Source: an uncultured Synechococcus sp. (GTDB taxonomy: Bacteria > Cyanobacteriota > Cyanobacteriia > Phormidesmidales > Phormidesmidaceae). Taken from it: a stretch of DNA of 64,000 nt. Location: assembly GCA_937911865.1 (NCBI GenBank), contig CALDSK010000202.1, forward strand, positions 1-64,000. Direction: 5' to 3'. Each line of letters begins with the position of its first letter. The stretch's first letter is position 1. Made by a program: the position numbers and the translations under genes. Shown in pieces: positions 25,737 through 34,780 of this stretch. The notes below the pieces were generated by a model that ran no database searches, was not told the DNA's origin, and worked only from the letters and a program-made list of their open reading frames with translations.

Positions 25737-26578
25737 CAAGCTGCCTGTTGATGTTTAATGTAGGCGAACGTTTGAGGGTAGGGAACCGGCTGGTAGTGAT
25801 GGGTGTCAACCATGTTGTTTTCAGCGTGACCAACAAACAGTAAGCCGTTCGGGCGCAGCAGCTGATCGATTTTTTTGAAGGCGCGATCGCGTGCCCCAGC
25901 GTCAAAATACGTCAGCAGATTACGACAAAACACAATATCGTACGGCGGCTGAGCAGACAGCAGCCACGGATCGAGAATATTACCCTGCTGAAAACAAACT
26001 TTCTCACGCACCGATGCATCTAAAAAGTAGCGCTGAGTCGCGCGATTACTTCTGGCAGCGCCCTCAGGCCAACCCAGAGAAAAGTACTTATCGTCATCGC
26101 GATAGGCCTGCCGCCTAAAAGCATACGGACTGTAGATACCCTGCTTCGCTTTTTCAATAATCGGCGTACTGATATCTACAGCGTCAACGTGAAAGTCATC
26201 AAACGATAGCCCTTCTTCGAGGAGTGCGATCGCAATAGAATACGGCTCTTCGCCTGTAGAACAGGGCAAGCTCAGCACCCGCAAAGGCGTTTCACGACCT
26301 TTGTATTGAGACACCCACTGCCGTAAAAACACAAACGAAGCACGATTGCGAAAGAAACTGGTCTCTGGCACCACTACCGCGTCAACCAAAGAGGAAAAGC
26401 TGCTCGAAGAATCATTCAAACTAGACCAATAGTCAGAGAGACCCTGCATCTTGCCGGTACGCATGCCCCTCTTTACCGCTCTCAAAATAGAACGAGACCC
26501 GACTGAATCTGGGTTCAGGCCAATTTTTTGACGCAGCATGTTCTCAATTTCACGTCGGATTGTTTCGTCTTGTTGCAT
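25736..26578 (-). CDS. CheR-type protein-glutamate O-methyltransferase
   Basis: A 280-residue methyltransferase with the two CheR modules: an N-terminal helical domain (about 1-75) and the SAM-binding domain. Signatures: ETSFFRN (family TxFFR), SLPCSTGEEPYSIAIAL (motif I), VDAVDIS, DIVFCRNLLTYFD. It would methylate glutamates of a chemoreceptor or related signalling protein. No receptor, CheA, CheW or CheB is in the window, and its gene is translationally coupled to a receiver-kinase hybrid. Confidence 0.87.
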   Translation of the reverse strand: MQQDETIRREIENMLRQKIGLNPDSVGSRSILRAVKRGMRTGKMQGLSDYWSSLNDSSSSFSSLVDAVVVPETSFFRNRASFVFLRQWVSQYKGRETPLRVLSLPCSTGEEPYSIAIALLEEGLSFDDFHVDAVDISTPIIEKAKQGIYSPYAFRRQAYRDDDKYFSLGWPEGAARSNRATQRYFLDASVREKVCFQQGNILDPWLLSAQPPYDIVFCRNLLTYFDAGARDRAFKKIDQLLRPNGLLFVGHAENNMVDTHHYQPVPYPQTFAYIKHQQAA

Positions 26579-26799
26579 AGGTTAGGCAGTTCAGAAAAAT
26601 TACATGAAACCTAATTTATATATTCCTCCTTATATATCCCTGCTTAGCTAGCTGGGTAACGAGTCAGCAACAGGCGATCGCGTCCGCTAAGAAACAGGTC
26701 AAAAAAAGGCCAGGTGGACTAGCCAAAGGCATTCACCCAAAGAAGCAATCAAAATCTGATACCGTTAACCCATAACGATATCAGCAGAAAGATACCGTC

Positions 26800-27279
26800 A
26801 TGGACTGGCTTGAAATCACCGCTCAACTGTCTCAAATTGCTGGGGTCGTTTCCGTTATTTTTGCTGCCGTCTCTATTCGCTCTAACACGCGATTAAGCAA
26901 GCGCCAGTGGAATGTTGATACCTTCAACCTTTACTTTGAGCGTCACCAAAACGCCATCAACAGCTTTCCAGACAACGCCTTTTATAACCGCTTCGACAAT
27001 GGCAAGCTACCGCCGCGCAGCCCAGAACTGACCGCCGCAGTCCGCAGCTACCTGTTTGTAATCCAAGCGGTAGACTATCTCGCCTATCAAAACTACCTCG
27101 ATGATTCCATCTGGAACGTCTGGCGTGAGGACATGGAAAAAACGTTAGGCTGCCCGCTTATCTACCGCGAATGGCCTGACCTCAAGCAGGACTTCGTCGT
27201 TTTTGAAGACTTCACTCACTTCGTTGAGTCCGTCTTTAAAGACGCAGAAAAGGGAGCCGATAATATCGACTCCCTTTGA
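26800..27279 (+). CDS. Small protein with one N-terminal membrane helix, unknown function
   Basis: A 159-residue protein with an N-terminal hydrophobic helix (about 8-24, IAGVVSVIFAAVSI) and a helical cytoplasmic part rich in aromatic residues (FNLYFERHQ, FVIQAVDYLAYQNYLDD, PLIYREWPDLKQDFV). The layout (one helix, then WxxxxFNLYxE) recalls the DUF4760-like families seen next to defence and signalling genes, but I cannot assign one. Its last codons form one arm of a terminator shared with the convergent rplL. Confidence 0.55.
   Translation: MDWLEITAQLSQIAGVVSVIFAAVSIRSNTRLSKRQWNVDTFNLYFERHQNAINSFPDNAFYNRFDNGKLPPRSPELTAAVRSYLFVIQAVDYLAYQNYLDDSIWNVWREDMEKTLGCPLIYREWPDLKQDFVVFEDFTHFVESVFKDAEKGADNIDSL
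27249..27277. terminator. Bidirectional terminator of rplL and the facing gene
   Basis: AAAGGGAG (27249-27256) pairs with CTCCCTTT (27270-27277); an inner CGAT/ATCG pair extends the stem around an AAT loop. Read on the minus strand it is followed by TTTTC, fitting the end of the rplL transcript. The stem overlaps the final codons and the first base of the stop of the plus-strand gene. Confidence 0.75.
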
Positions 27280-27365
27280 TTCTCGAAGCTTTCTTTTGGA
27301 AACTCTCTTCTTTAGCAACGCTCTCTACAAAATGGTTCCTAAAGATAATTGATAGCCTTCGTTAA

Positions 27366-27749
27366 TTACTTAACAGTAACCTTCGCACCAGCATCTTCCA
27401 AGGTCTTCTTGGCTTCTTCAGCTGCGTCTTTAGCAACCGCTTCCTTAACGGTTACAGGTGCAGACTCAACCATACCCTTCGCTTCTTTGAGGCCCAGGCC
27501 AGTCATCGAACGAACGGCCTTAAGAATTGCGATCTTCTTATCGCCAGGAACTTCATCCAACACAACGTCGAATTCAGTCTTCTCTTCAGCTTCCTCAGCA
27601 GCAGCGCCAGGGCCAGCCATCATCATGCCACCGACAGGGGCAGCCGCACTTACGCCAAAAGCCTCTTCAATTTGAGTCACTAGCTCAGAAGCTTCTAGCA
27701 AAGATAGCGTTTTTAGCTTTTCCAAAATTTCGTCAGTTACAGCAGACAT
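27366..27749 (-). CDS. rplL: 50S ribosomal protein L7/L12
   Basis: A 127-residue stalk protein. N-terminal dimerisation helices ([20 protein letters not shown]), the Ala/Gly/Pro/Met flexible hinge (about 33-52), and the conserved C-terminal domain [36 protein letters not shown]. It recruits elongation factors. Last gene of the ribosomal block; 63 bp after rplJ. Confidence 0.98.
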   Translation of the reverse strand: MSAVTDEILEKLKTLSLLEASELVTQIEEAFGVSAAAPVGGMMMAGPGAAAEEAEEKTEFDVVLDEVPGDKKIAILKAVRSMTGLGLKEAKGMVESAPVTVKEAVAKDAAEEAKKTLEDAGAKVTVK

Positions 27750-27812
27750 GGATGTCTCTCCTTAAATTAGTTTAGTCGTTGAATAGAACAGGTCAAATTC
27801 AATGTGAAGCAA

Positions 27813-28340
27813 TTACTCTTCGCCTTTTTCGGCGTAAGCCTTGATACCGCGACCAATAGAAGACGGTACTTCTTTGATACCAAGGGCAATTTTAGTTGCC
27901 ACCGCGTTGATACCAATCGCAATCTTGGCGTACAGTTCGTCCTTGGTTGGCAGATCGGCCAGTGCTTCAGCCTCTTTCTGACCGAGCAGCTTACCTTCTA
28001 ATACGCCGCCGCGAAGCTCAGTTTTTTTGGTGTCTTTCTGAAACTTTTTATACGCCTTAACCGCAGAACCAATATCTTCTTTGGTAAGGAGTACAGCCGA
28101 TGTACCAGTCAGCAAAGACTCTAGCTCTTGCCACTGATCTTGGCCATCAATAGCCCGCTTCAGCAGTGTATTTTTAGAAATCTTACAAACTGCGCCAGAG
28201 TCACGTAGTCGGTTACGCAAGTCGCCAATTTCAGCGACCGAAAGACCTTTGTAATCGATTACAAAAGCGGATTCGGACTCGCTCAAAAGCGTTTTCATTT
28301 CGCTGACGAGTGCTTGCTTATTCGCTAACGTTCTTCCCAT
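27813..28340 (-). CDS. rplJ: 50S ribosomal protein L10
   Basis: A 175-residue protein: GRTLANKQALVSEMKTLL, VIDYKGLSVAEIGDLRNRLR, KNTLLKRAI, and a C-terminal helix that binds L7/L12 dimers (ALGIKEVPSSIGRGIKAYAEK). In bacteria the L10-L7/L12 complex also represses its own mRNA through the leader; here a 417-bp spacer with an attenuator-like hairpin precedes the gene. Confidence 0.97.
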   Translation of the reverse strand: MGRTLANKQALVSEMKTLLSESESAFVIDYKGLSVAEIGDLRNRLRDSGAVCKISKNTLLKRAIDGQDQWQELESLLTGTSAVLLTKEDIGSAVKAYKKFQKDTKKTELRGGVLEGKLLGQKEAEALADLPTKDELYAKIAIGINAVATKIALGIKEVPSSIGRGIKAYAEKGEE

Positions 28341-28443
28341 GTTTATTTCACCTCCTCTTTGTTTAGATTTTGTGCCGCTTACTGTTTTTATCTGCTGTTT
28401 TTACAGGTCTCTACAGTTGGCAGCAAGCCCATGACAGCCTACC

Positions 28444-28475
28444 AAAAAGCCCCGAGCTGACAACCAGATCGGGGC
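28444..28475 (-). terminator. Candidate attenuator in the rplA-rplJ spacer
   Basis: Read on the minus strand, GCCCCGA (28475-28469), a 13-base loop and TCGGGGC (28455-28449) are followed at once by TTTTT (28448-28444). It is a good rho-independent terminator about 100 nt before the rplJ start, in the same orientation. The rest of 28341-28757 contains no gene; a 12-bp tandem repeat (28512-28535) lies nearby. Confidence 0.75.
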
Positions 28476-28757
28476 ATACGTATCGAAGGAGCGCTGCACA
28501 GTGACTGTAAGCCTTTTAGTGAGCTTTTTAGTGAGCCTTCAACCGCAAACCTAGGTAGGCGATTAAGCTTTCAAAAATACCGTTTAAAGCATTTCTTCAA
28601 GCACCTACTGTCTCTGGTCGCTTTATTCAGTTGTTACGCTCACTGGTGAAAATATCAAACGCACTTGCTTTTCAGCTCGTACCTTTAATACTTGCGCCAA
28701 GGCAACGTCATCATTGAATCATGGGCAGCTAGTGAAACTAGTGTTTATTGGGTCTGA

Positions 28758-29468
28758 TTATTCGTCCAGCTTTAGATCGCGCAATGCTTGAATATCTACA
28801 GAGATGGAAGGGCCCATAGTAGATGAAACAGACACAGAGCGCCAGAAACGACCTTTGGCACCAGAAGGACGATTACGATCAATCGTTTCCTGCAAAGCCT
28901 TGAGGTTTTCTAGTAAGTCAGCTTCTGAAAAATCAGCCTTACCAAATTTAACATGAACGATGCCGGTTCGATCGGCTCTAAATTCAAGTTTACCGGCTTT
29001 GAATTCTTGAATAGCGTTCGCCAAATCAAAGGTGACCGTGCCCCCTTTGGGTGAAGGCATTAAACCACGCGGGCCCAAGACCCGACCTAGCTTGGCGACT
29101 TTAGGCATCATGTCTGGCGTTGCAACCAGTACATCAAAATCCATCATGCCCTTGCTAATTTCATCAATTAGCTCTTCTGAGCCAGACAGTGCAGCGCCTG
29201 CTTCCGTCGCTTCGTTAACTTTCTCGCCTCGGGCGACAACAGCAACTTTCACATCTTGGCCAGTGCCTTTTGGCAGGGCAACCGTGGTTCTCAGCTGCTG
29301 GTCGGTGTACTTAGGATCAATGCCAAGGCGAATGTGGGCTTCTGCGGTTTCAGTAAATTTAGCCGTCGCCGTTTCTTTGAGTAGCTTGACGGCTTCTGCG
29401 GGCTCATAGTCCCGGTCACTGTCAACTTTTTCATACAGCGCCGTCATGCGCTTAGAGACTTTTGCCAT
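28758..29468 (-). CDS. rplA: 50S ribosomal protein L1
   Basis: A 236-residue L1 with the family landmarks [41 protein letters not shown] (seen as [16 protein letters not shown]) and HVKFGKADF. Binds 23S rRNA at the L1 stalk and in many bacteria represses the rplK-rplA mRNA. 119 bp after rplK. Confidence 0.98.
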   Translation of the reverse strand: MAKVSKRMTALYEKVDSDRDYEPAEAVKLLKETATAKFTETAEAHIRLGIDPKYTDQQLRTTVALPKGTGQDVKVAVVARGEKVNEATEAGAALSGSEELIDEISKGMMDFDVLVATPDMMPKVAKLGRVLGPRGLMPSPKGGTVTFDLANAIQEFKAGKLEFRADRTGIVHVKFGKADFSEADLLENLKALQETIDRNRPSGAKGRFWRSVSVSSTMGPSISVDIQALRDLKLDE

Positions 29469-29587
29469 TTTTCTTTTCTGGGGTCATTAACGAAGCGATC
29501 GCTTCTCCCCCGATAGGTTGTGTTCAAAAATTATCTTAGGGTTGCCTCTACAAGAGGCTTTGGCTGCAAGGCCTTGAGTCAACTAAC

Positions 29588-30013
29588 TCAGCCTGCAACT
29601 TCCACGCCCATATTACGAGCGGTGCCTTCGATGATATTCATCGCCATTTCAATGTCATTAGCATTGAGGTCAGGCATTTTCATTTCAGCAATTTCTTTGA
29701 GCTGATCGCGCGTAATGCTACCCACCTTTTCAAGCTTAGGGTTGCCCGATCCTTTTTCGATCTTCGCAGCCTTTTTGATCAAGACGGATGCAGGCGGCGT
29801 TTTGAGAATAAAAGTGAAACTTCTGTCTTCAAACACAGAAATTTCGACCGGCACGATCAAACCTGCTTTTTCAGCCGTTCGCGCATTGTAGTCTTTACAA
29901 AACGCCATGATGTTTACACCATGCTGACCCAGCGCTGGGCCAATCGGAGGTGCAGGGTTCGCCTTACCAGCTGGGATTGCCAGCTTAATGAGCGCAACTA
30001 CCTTCTTTGCCAT
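29588..30013 (-). CDS. rplK: 50S ribosomal protein L11
   Basis: A 141-residue protein with [20 protein letters not shown] and [16 protein letters not shown] at the N-terminus, the [12 protein letters not shown] segment, and the C-terminal rRNA-binding domain ([20 protein letters not shown]). Forms the GTPase-associated centre with the L10-L12 stalk. 170 bp separate it from nusG. Confidence 0.98.
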   Translation of the reverse strand: MAKKVVALIKLAIPAGKANPAPPIGPALGQHGVNIMAFCKDYNARTAEKAGLIVPVEISVFEDRSFTFILKTPPASVLIKKAAKIEKGSGNPKLEKVGSITRDQLKEIAEMKMPDLNANDIEMAMNIIEGTARNMGVEVAG

Positions 30014-30183
30014 TGATTAACTCTACTGTTTACTTAGAACTGGGCTTCAACCGTACCAAGCGCGCCAGCTGGATCCATAAATCCTGAATCCCACCTAGCG
30101 GCTAAGCGCAGTCAAAGCCCTACTTTTCAAAGAGCGATCTAACCAGAGCGATTCCAACCGCTCGGCTGGAAAAACCAGCTAGA

Positions 30184-30855
30184 TCAGCTCTCCTTTTTCA
30201 CTTGATTGAACTCAAGTTCTACAGGGGTGTCGCGGCCAAAGATCGACAGCAGCGCCTTCAGCTTGCTGCGCTCTGGACTCACTTCAATCACTTCACCCTC
30301 AAAGTCTTTAAACGGACCCGAGAGCACCGTAATCTTATCACCCGCAGCCATGTCGATTTTCACCACTGGCGCTTGCTCTTGCGTCTGCTTAAAGATCCGT
30401 TTTACTTCACCTGGGCTAAGCGGCATTGGCTTTACGTGCCCTCGGCCACGGCCCTGGGCTCGCCTTTGCTCTGCGCCTACAAAGTTGATCACATGCGGTG
30501 TATTTTTCACCACCTGCCAGGCGTCATCATCTAGCGCCATTCGAATCAACACGTAGCCTGGAAAAACTTTTTCTTCAATATTGTGGCGGGAGCCATCCTT
30601 TCGCATCTTTACCGCAGGGGTCTGAGGAATTTCGACCTGCAAAATCAGGTTGGACAGATCAAACGTTTTGACCCGCTGTTCTAGCGTCAGCTTCACCTTC
30701 TTTTCGCAGCCAGAAGCCACCTGCACCGCGTACCACCGGGGCTTTTGCTTACGAACGGTTACTTTCTCTTCGCCTTGTCCCTCTTTACCTTCAGGGCCTT
30801 GACCTTCAAGATCTTGAGACTCGTCGTAGTTGGAATCGTCGGCTGCGTAAGCCAT
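30184..30855 (-). CDS. nusG: Transcription termination/antitermination factor NusG
   Basis: A NusG of about 223 residues. An acidic extension (residues 1-35, DDSNYDESQDLEGQGPEGKE) precedes the NGN domain (RWYAVQVASGCEKKVKLTLE, FPGYVLIRM, TPHVINFVG), and the KOW domain follows (GDKITVLSGPFKDFEGEV). ATG 30855 is chosen because a perfect AGGAGG (30866-30871) precedes it; the upstream GTG at 30876 would leave that motif inside the coding region. NusG binds RNA polymerase and couples transcription with translation or Rho. Confidence 0.97.
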   Translation of the reverse strand: MAYAADDSNYDESQDLEGQGPEGKEGQGEEKVTVRKQKPRWYAVQVASGCEKKVKLTLEQRVKTFDLSNLILQVEIPQTPAVKMRKDGSRHNIEEKVFPGYVLIRMALDDDAWQVVKNTPHVINFVGAEQRRAQGRGRGHVKPMPLSPGEVKRIFKQTQEQAPVVKIDMAAGDKITVLSGPFKDFEGEVIEVSPERSKLKALLSIFGRDTPVELEFNQVKKES

Positions 30856-30926
30856 CAAATTTTTGCCTCCTGTCACGCCTTAATCGAATACTGATCTAAT
30901 CACCTGTAGCCCCCTGTGCTAAAGCA

Positions 30927-31217
30927 CTAGAACACTTGCCTAGAGGCCCAGCTAAAGAGATTATCGATGAAGTAAATCAGCGTCGCAGAAAGACTCACCA
31001 TCAAAATCACAGCGGCAGATTCACTAATTAGCTGCTGACGAGTTGGCCAGATAACCTTGGAGAGCTCTTCACGTGTTCCCTGTGCAAAGGTGCCTGCATC
31101 GAAGCTATCAGGTGCATCTGCGGCTGATTTTTTCTTCGCACTGCCAGCTTTACTTCCGGCCTTGCTGCTCGCCTTGCTGCCCGCCTTATCGACTGGATTC
31201 GCTTCTTTTTTAGCCAC
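30927..31217 (-). CDS. secE: Preprotein translocase subunit SecE
   Basis: A 96-residue SecE. The conserved C-terminal part shows the amphipathic helix (TREELSKVIWPTRQQLI) and a single membrane helix (AAVILMVSLSATLIYFIDNL). The N-terminal ~45 residues are a low-complexity Lys/Ser/Ala/Gly tract (repeated KAGS/KASS units), absent from short SecE proteins. GTG start with GAGGAA upstream. 50 bp before nusG in the operon. Confidence 0.95.
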   Translation of the reverse strand: MAKKEANPVDKAGSKASSKAGSKAGSAKKKSAADAPDSFDAGTFAQGTREELSKVIWPTRQQLISESAAVILMVSLSATLIYFIDNLFSWASRQVF

Positions 31218-31410
31218 TGGTGATTCCTCGACGACTCAATTCAAATATATCGAAATGTCCAATGCATTGTGCGGTCCAATCGGGCTTTTTGGACTATTCC
31301 CCCAGACACAGCACTGCCCGAAGGCTTAGGACTAACGCTTAGGACGATAAGACCATCGCGATAAGACTACCTTCGGGCAGAGTTGCGTGCCATAGTTGAC
31401 ACTTCAAAAG

Positions 31411-31483
31411 CACGCCCTGAGGGACTCGAACCCCCGACATTCGGTTTTGGAGACCGACGTTCTACCAACTGAACTAAGGACGC
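31411..31483 (-). tRNA. trnW: tRNA-Trp (CCA)
   Basis: A 73-nt cloverleaf on the minus strand: acceptor GCGTCCT/AGGGCGT, D arm GTTC-AGTTGGTA-GAAC, anticodon arm TCGGT-CTCCAAA-ACCGA with anticodon CCA at 31450-31448, T arm GGGGG-TTCGAGT-CCCTC. The discriminator is G and the 3' CCA is not encoded. Its place between rplS and secE is conserved in cyanobacteria. Confidence 0.97.
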
Positions 31484-31688
31484 ATACTATAACGAAAAGA
31501 TTAGCTCGCTGACTCATAAGCTGAACCGTAGCCACCTGCCAAACGGCACATCAGTTAAAGAAGTTGCATCAAAATTGATGACGCTCAAAACTAATGGTGA
31601 CAGGTAGCCGTCTGTGAACAAGCTAGACCTTATCGTGATTGCTTTGCTGACTGCTCCGATCTACTGACTACTCCTATCGGAGTTACCC

Positions 31689-32051
31689 TTAGAGAGAGCG
31701 GTCAAACCGTTGCTTGAGGCGAGTTGCCTTACCAACGCGATCACGCAGATAATACAGCTTAGCTCTACGAGCCTTACCTCGACGAATCACCTTAATACTA
31801 GCAACTCGTGGAGCATGGAGCAAAAAGACCCGCTCTACGCCAACGCCTTGAAAAATTCGGCGGACCGTAATGGTTTCATTGATACCGCCATTGCGCATGG
31901 CAATGACCGTACCTTCGTAGGGCTGGACGCGCTCTTTACCGCCCTCAACAATTCGCACACCGACGCGAATGGTGTCCCCAACATAGATCTTGGGCAAATC
32001 GTCTTTAATTTGTTCCGCTTCAATTGAGCGGATGATTGCTTCAGCGTTCAT
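31689..32051 (-). CDS. rplS: 50S ribosomal protein L19
   Basis: A 120-residue L19: [51 protein letters not shown], and the basic C-terminus [19 protein letters not shown]. Sits at the 30S-50S interface. The ATG at 32051 is preferred to the adjoining GTG at 32054. First gene of the minus-strand block; divergent from map. Confidence 0.97.
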   Translation of the reverse strand: MNAEAIIRSIEAEQIKDDLPKIYVGDTIRVGVRIVEGGKERVQPYEGTVIAMRNGGINETITVRRIFQGVGVERVFLLHAPRVASIKVIRRGKARRAKLYYLRDRVGKATRLKQRFDRSL

Positions 32052-32210
32052 CACGGCCTTGGGTTGTACTCGCGCTCAAGAAGTGCGCACAGTCTTTAAC
32101 GATATAGCAAAAAGGCGAGAATGGAAATATAAAAACCAAAGATTTCCTCAAACCATTAGGATAGAAGGTAGCTCAGGCATTCAGAGCGCCGTGATCCTCT
32201 TATTCTCTCA

Positions 32211-33041
32211 ATGAATTTCTTATCTAATCTCTTGCCACAGATATCGTTCCCACCTGCGCTAAAGGTACCAGCGGGCAGACGTATTGAGCTAAAATCTGCC
32301 TCTGAAATAGAAACCATGCGAGCGGCCTCAAAAATTGTGGCAACGGTGCTCAAAGAAATCAATGAGATCACCAAAGCTGGCATGACCACGGCCGATCTTG
32401 ACGATTACGCAGAAAAACGCATCCGAGAAATGGGCGCAACCCCTAGTTTTAAGGGGTACCATGGCTTTCCAGCGTCTATCTGTGCCAGCGTTAATAATGA
32501 GGTAGTCCATGGTATCCCTCGCAAGCGCAAAAAAATTCGCTCCGGCGACGTGGTGAAAATTGATACCGGCGCTTATTACGAAGGCTTTCATGGAGACTCT
32601 TGCATCACAATTGCCGTCGGCAAAGTAAAGCCGGATGCACAAAAGCTGATTACGGCTGCCGAAGAAGCGCTCTATGCAGGCATTGAGCAGGTCAAGCCTG
32701 GCAATACGCTCATGGATATTGCTGGGGCAATTGAGGACTGTGTGAAGGCCAATAAGTTCTCTGTCGTCGAAGAGTTTACCGGACACGGAGTGGGGCGCAA
32801 TCTGCACGAAGAGCCTGCGGTCTTTAACTTTCGCACAAAGCAAGCACCGAACGTCACGCTCAAGCCGGGTATGACACTGGCCATTGAGCCGATCCTGAAT
32901 GCGGGCTCACAGCACACCCGCACGCTGAGCGACCGATGGACCGTGGTTACGCTCGACCGGGCCCTATCGGCTCAGTGGGAACATACGGTACTGGTAACCC
33001 AGTCAGGCTACGAAATTTTGACCGATAGGACCCAGGTGTAG
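32211..33041 (+). CDS. map: Methionine aminopeptidase, type I
   Basis: A 276-residue type I enzyme that removes initiator Met co-translationally. Metal ligands and substrate-pocket residues are in [47 protein letters not shown] and WEHTVLVT. About 25 residues precede the catalytic core, a little longer than E. coli Map. Divergent from rplS (156 bp) and convergent with the TonB-like gene (22 bp). Confidence 0.96.
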   Translation: MNFLSNLLPQISFPPALKVPAGRRIELKSASEIETMRAASKIVATVLKEINEITKAGMTTADLDDYAEKRIREMGATPSFKGYHGFPASICASVNNEVVHGIPRKRKKIRSGDVVKIDTGAYYEGFHGDSCITIAVGKVKPDAQKLITAAEEALYAGIEQVKPGNTLMDIAGAIEDCVKANKFSVVEEFTGHGVGRNLHEEPAVFNFRTKQAPNVTLKPGMTLAIEPILNAGSQHTRTLSDRWTVVTLDRALSAQWEHTVLVTQSGYEILTDRTQV

Positions 33042-33063
33042 TTAAAAAGCAGTTTCTACTTCG

Positions 33064-34191
33064 TTACTCCTCTTTTAGCTCCGTCAAACTAACGCAGGCT
33101 TCCGAATCGTAGAAAACTTCGACTTCAAAGGTGTAGGCTTTTGAGGCGCGATCGCTTGGAAAGTCATCATAGGCCGCAACGATTGCCCTAATCTCCTCAT
33201 TCAATCCGCTATAGCCTGTACTCCTCAGTAGCTCAGGCTCACCGACTATATTGCCGCTAGCATCGAACAAAACTCCTATTTCCGCAGGCGTAGGGTCGGT
33301 CTCCAGACAGCGGCTCAGCGGTCTCCCTTCAGATTTCAGCGAAGACTCGATAGGGTATTCAACCTGAGTCAGCTCATCAATTTCAGCTGGTGCTATCTGC
33401 TCAATTTGACCCACGTTGGCTTGCCTTTGAAGAGTTGCTTGCCAGGCCTCGCGCGCTTGCTGAACGCTCTGGTCATCAGTATTGTCAGCGCTATAGGTCA
33501 AGGAATCATCCAATTCATCGGCCAATGCCTGCAAAGAATCAGGGATCTGCTGCGTTACTTTTGCCAGCAGCGTGCTCACCGTCAGCGGATTGGATAAATC
33601 GCTGTTACGAGCAGAGCGATCGCTAGAGGTATCACCATCATCGCCAGCCGCATTTTCAGTATTAGGATCAGGCATTTCTGGATCCAATGTCGCTAAGGAG
33701 CTAGACCCTTCAGTGTCAGAAGACGCTGCGGGTGTACTAGAAGAGCTACCCGCAGCACTAGCGTCGCCAGTATTAGTATCAGCGCCACCCGCAGGTGCAC
33801 TGGCCTGACCAGCAGTCCCGCCAGTAGAGCCACCCGTACTTGACGTCGTAGCAGTGTTGTTGACTCTCGCAGCGGCGGCTCGCCTTGAGACTGACGCCAC
33901 TTGAGGAGCAGGCCGACGAGCGGTAACCGCCGCGGGCCGAGCAACAGGCGACTTTGCAGCATTGGGCGCGGCGGGCCGAGCAGATGTTTCAGCAGCACCG
34001 CCTGTTTTGACATTGGGATCAGGAACCGGCAGCACGCCAGGCCCGTTAGGCGTAGGGGACTCTGCTAACGATTCAACTTCCACATCTTCGATAACAACCG
34101 TTTCTGAAGGGCCGGTTGGAACAAATAGCACCAAAGCATGCAGCCCTAACGCTGTCAGAAATAGCGGACGGATAATTTGAGCAAGCTTCAT
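33064..34191 (-). CDS. TonB-like protein with long low-complexity linker
   Basis: A 375-residue protein with an N-terminal anchor (about 10-25, LFLTALGLHALVLFVP) followed by an acidic segment, a ~140-residue Ala/Pro/Ser/Gly/Thr-rich linker (about 50-190) and a C-terminal globular part. The end (AEIGVLFDASGNIVGEPELL, STGYSGLNEEI) has the beta-alpha-beta layout of TonB-family energy transducers, although the usual Pro-Lys-rich spacer is replaced by Ala/Ser/Gly. No ExbB/ExbD or receptor gene is in view. ATG 34191. Role: probably spans the periplasm; target unknown. Confidence 0.6.
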   Translation of the reverse strand: MKLAQIIRPLFLTALGLHALVLFVPTGPSETVVIEDVEVESLAESPTPNGPGVLPVPDPNVKTGGAAETSARPAAPNAAKSPVARPAAVTARRPAPQVASVSRRAAAARVNNTATTSSTGGSTGGTAGQASAPAGGADTNTGDASAAGSSSSTPAASSDTEGSSSLATLDPEMPDPNTENAAGDDGDTSSDRSARNSDLSNPLTVSTLLAKVTQQIPDSLQALADELDDSLTYSADNTDDQSVQQAREAWQATLQRQANVGQIEQIAPAEIDELTQVEYPIESSLKSEGRPLSRCLETDPTPAEIGVLFDASGNIVGEPELLRSTGYSGLNEEIRAIVAAYDDFPSDRASKAYTFEVEVFYDSEACVSLTELKEE

Positions 34192-34780
34192 AAGGCAGAC
34201 AGTTTAGAGCATAGCGGTTGCAGATGGCTGCTGCAGATGAATACAGATCGCTACAGTGTTAAAGATAGCGAGTTGTCACCCGCTTGAGTAGTAAATAGGC
34301 ACACCTGTTTGTAGTGTCATATACGGTAGAAAATACGGTAAATCCGTGCAAACAGCTATGATCACCGTTTACACCAGCTGGTTATGACAAGCGTTTATGA
34401 CAAGTAGGACGAGAAGCGTTGGAGATCACAGTCTCACCCGCACAGAACTTTTCAAAGCCGCCACCTGTACCAGAAACACCCACACTAACCCACACTAATA
34501 GTGACATCGCTGCTCTGGCCCATACACTCTTCAGCCATCGCCTCAGTAATCGGAAAGACGGTAATAGAGCCATCAATTATTGCAAGCAGAGCGTTCTGTG
34601 CGTGAGCGACTGCCGCGCTGAGCGTAACGGTCGCTCAAAAAATTGATCAAGGAAGTAATTAAAGGAACAAGCTTAAGAAAATAAAACTGTCAGATTATCG
34701 CCGGATTAAGTAAGGCTACAGATGCCGGATTAAGTAAGGCCACAGATTAAGTTTCGAGAGCCGTCTTAGCGATCGCGCCC
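34192..34780. other. Gene-free interval with repeats
   Basis: About 590 bp between the TonB-like gene and the TPR gene. No frame has both a plausible start and protein-like composition. The notable contents are the 24-bp direct duplication listed separately (34701-34748) and small duplications such as CCCACACTAA near 34480-34500. Confidence 0.5.
34701..34748. repeat. 24-bp tandem duplication downstream of the TPR gene
   Basis: CCGGATTAAGTAAGGCTACAGATG (34701-34724; here split as CCGGATTAAGTAAGG + CTACAGATG) is followed by a copy at 34725-34748 differing at two positions. It lies 33 bp beyond the stop codon of the minus-strand TPR gene. Confidence 0.85.

Noticed and set aside
28512..28535. 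12-bp repeat in the rplA-rplJ spacer as an L10-binding kink-turn
   Set aside because: It is a plain tandem duplication; no kink-turn consensus could be drawn.
30150..30183. Terminator after nusG (GCTGG-TTTTT-CCAGC)
   Set aside because: Only a 5-bp stem and it lies inside a block known to be co-transcribed; not convincing.
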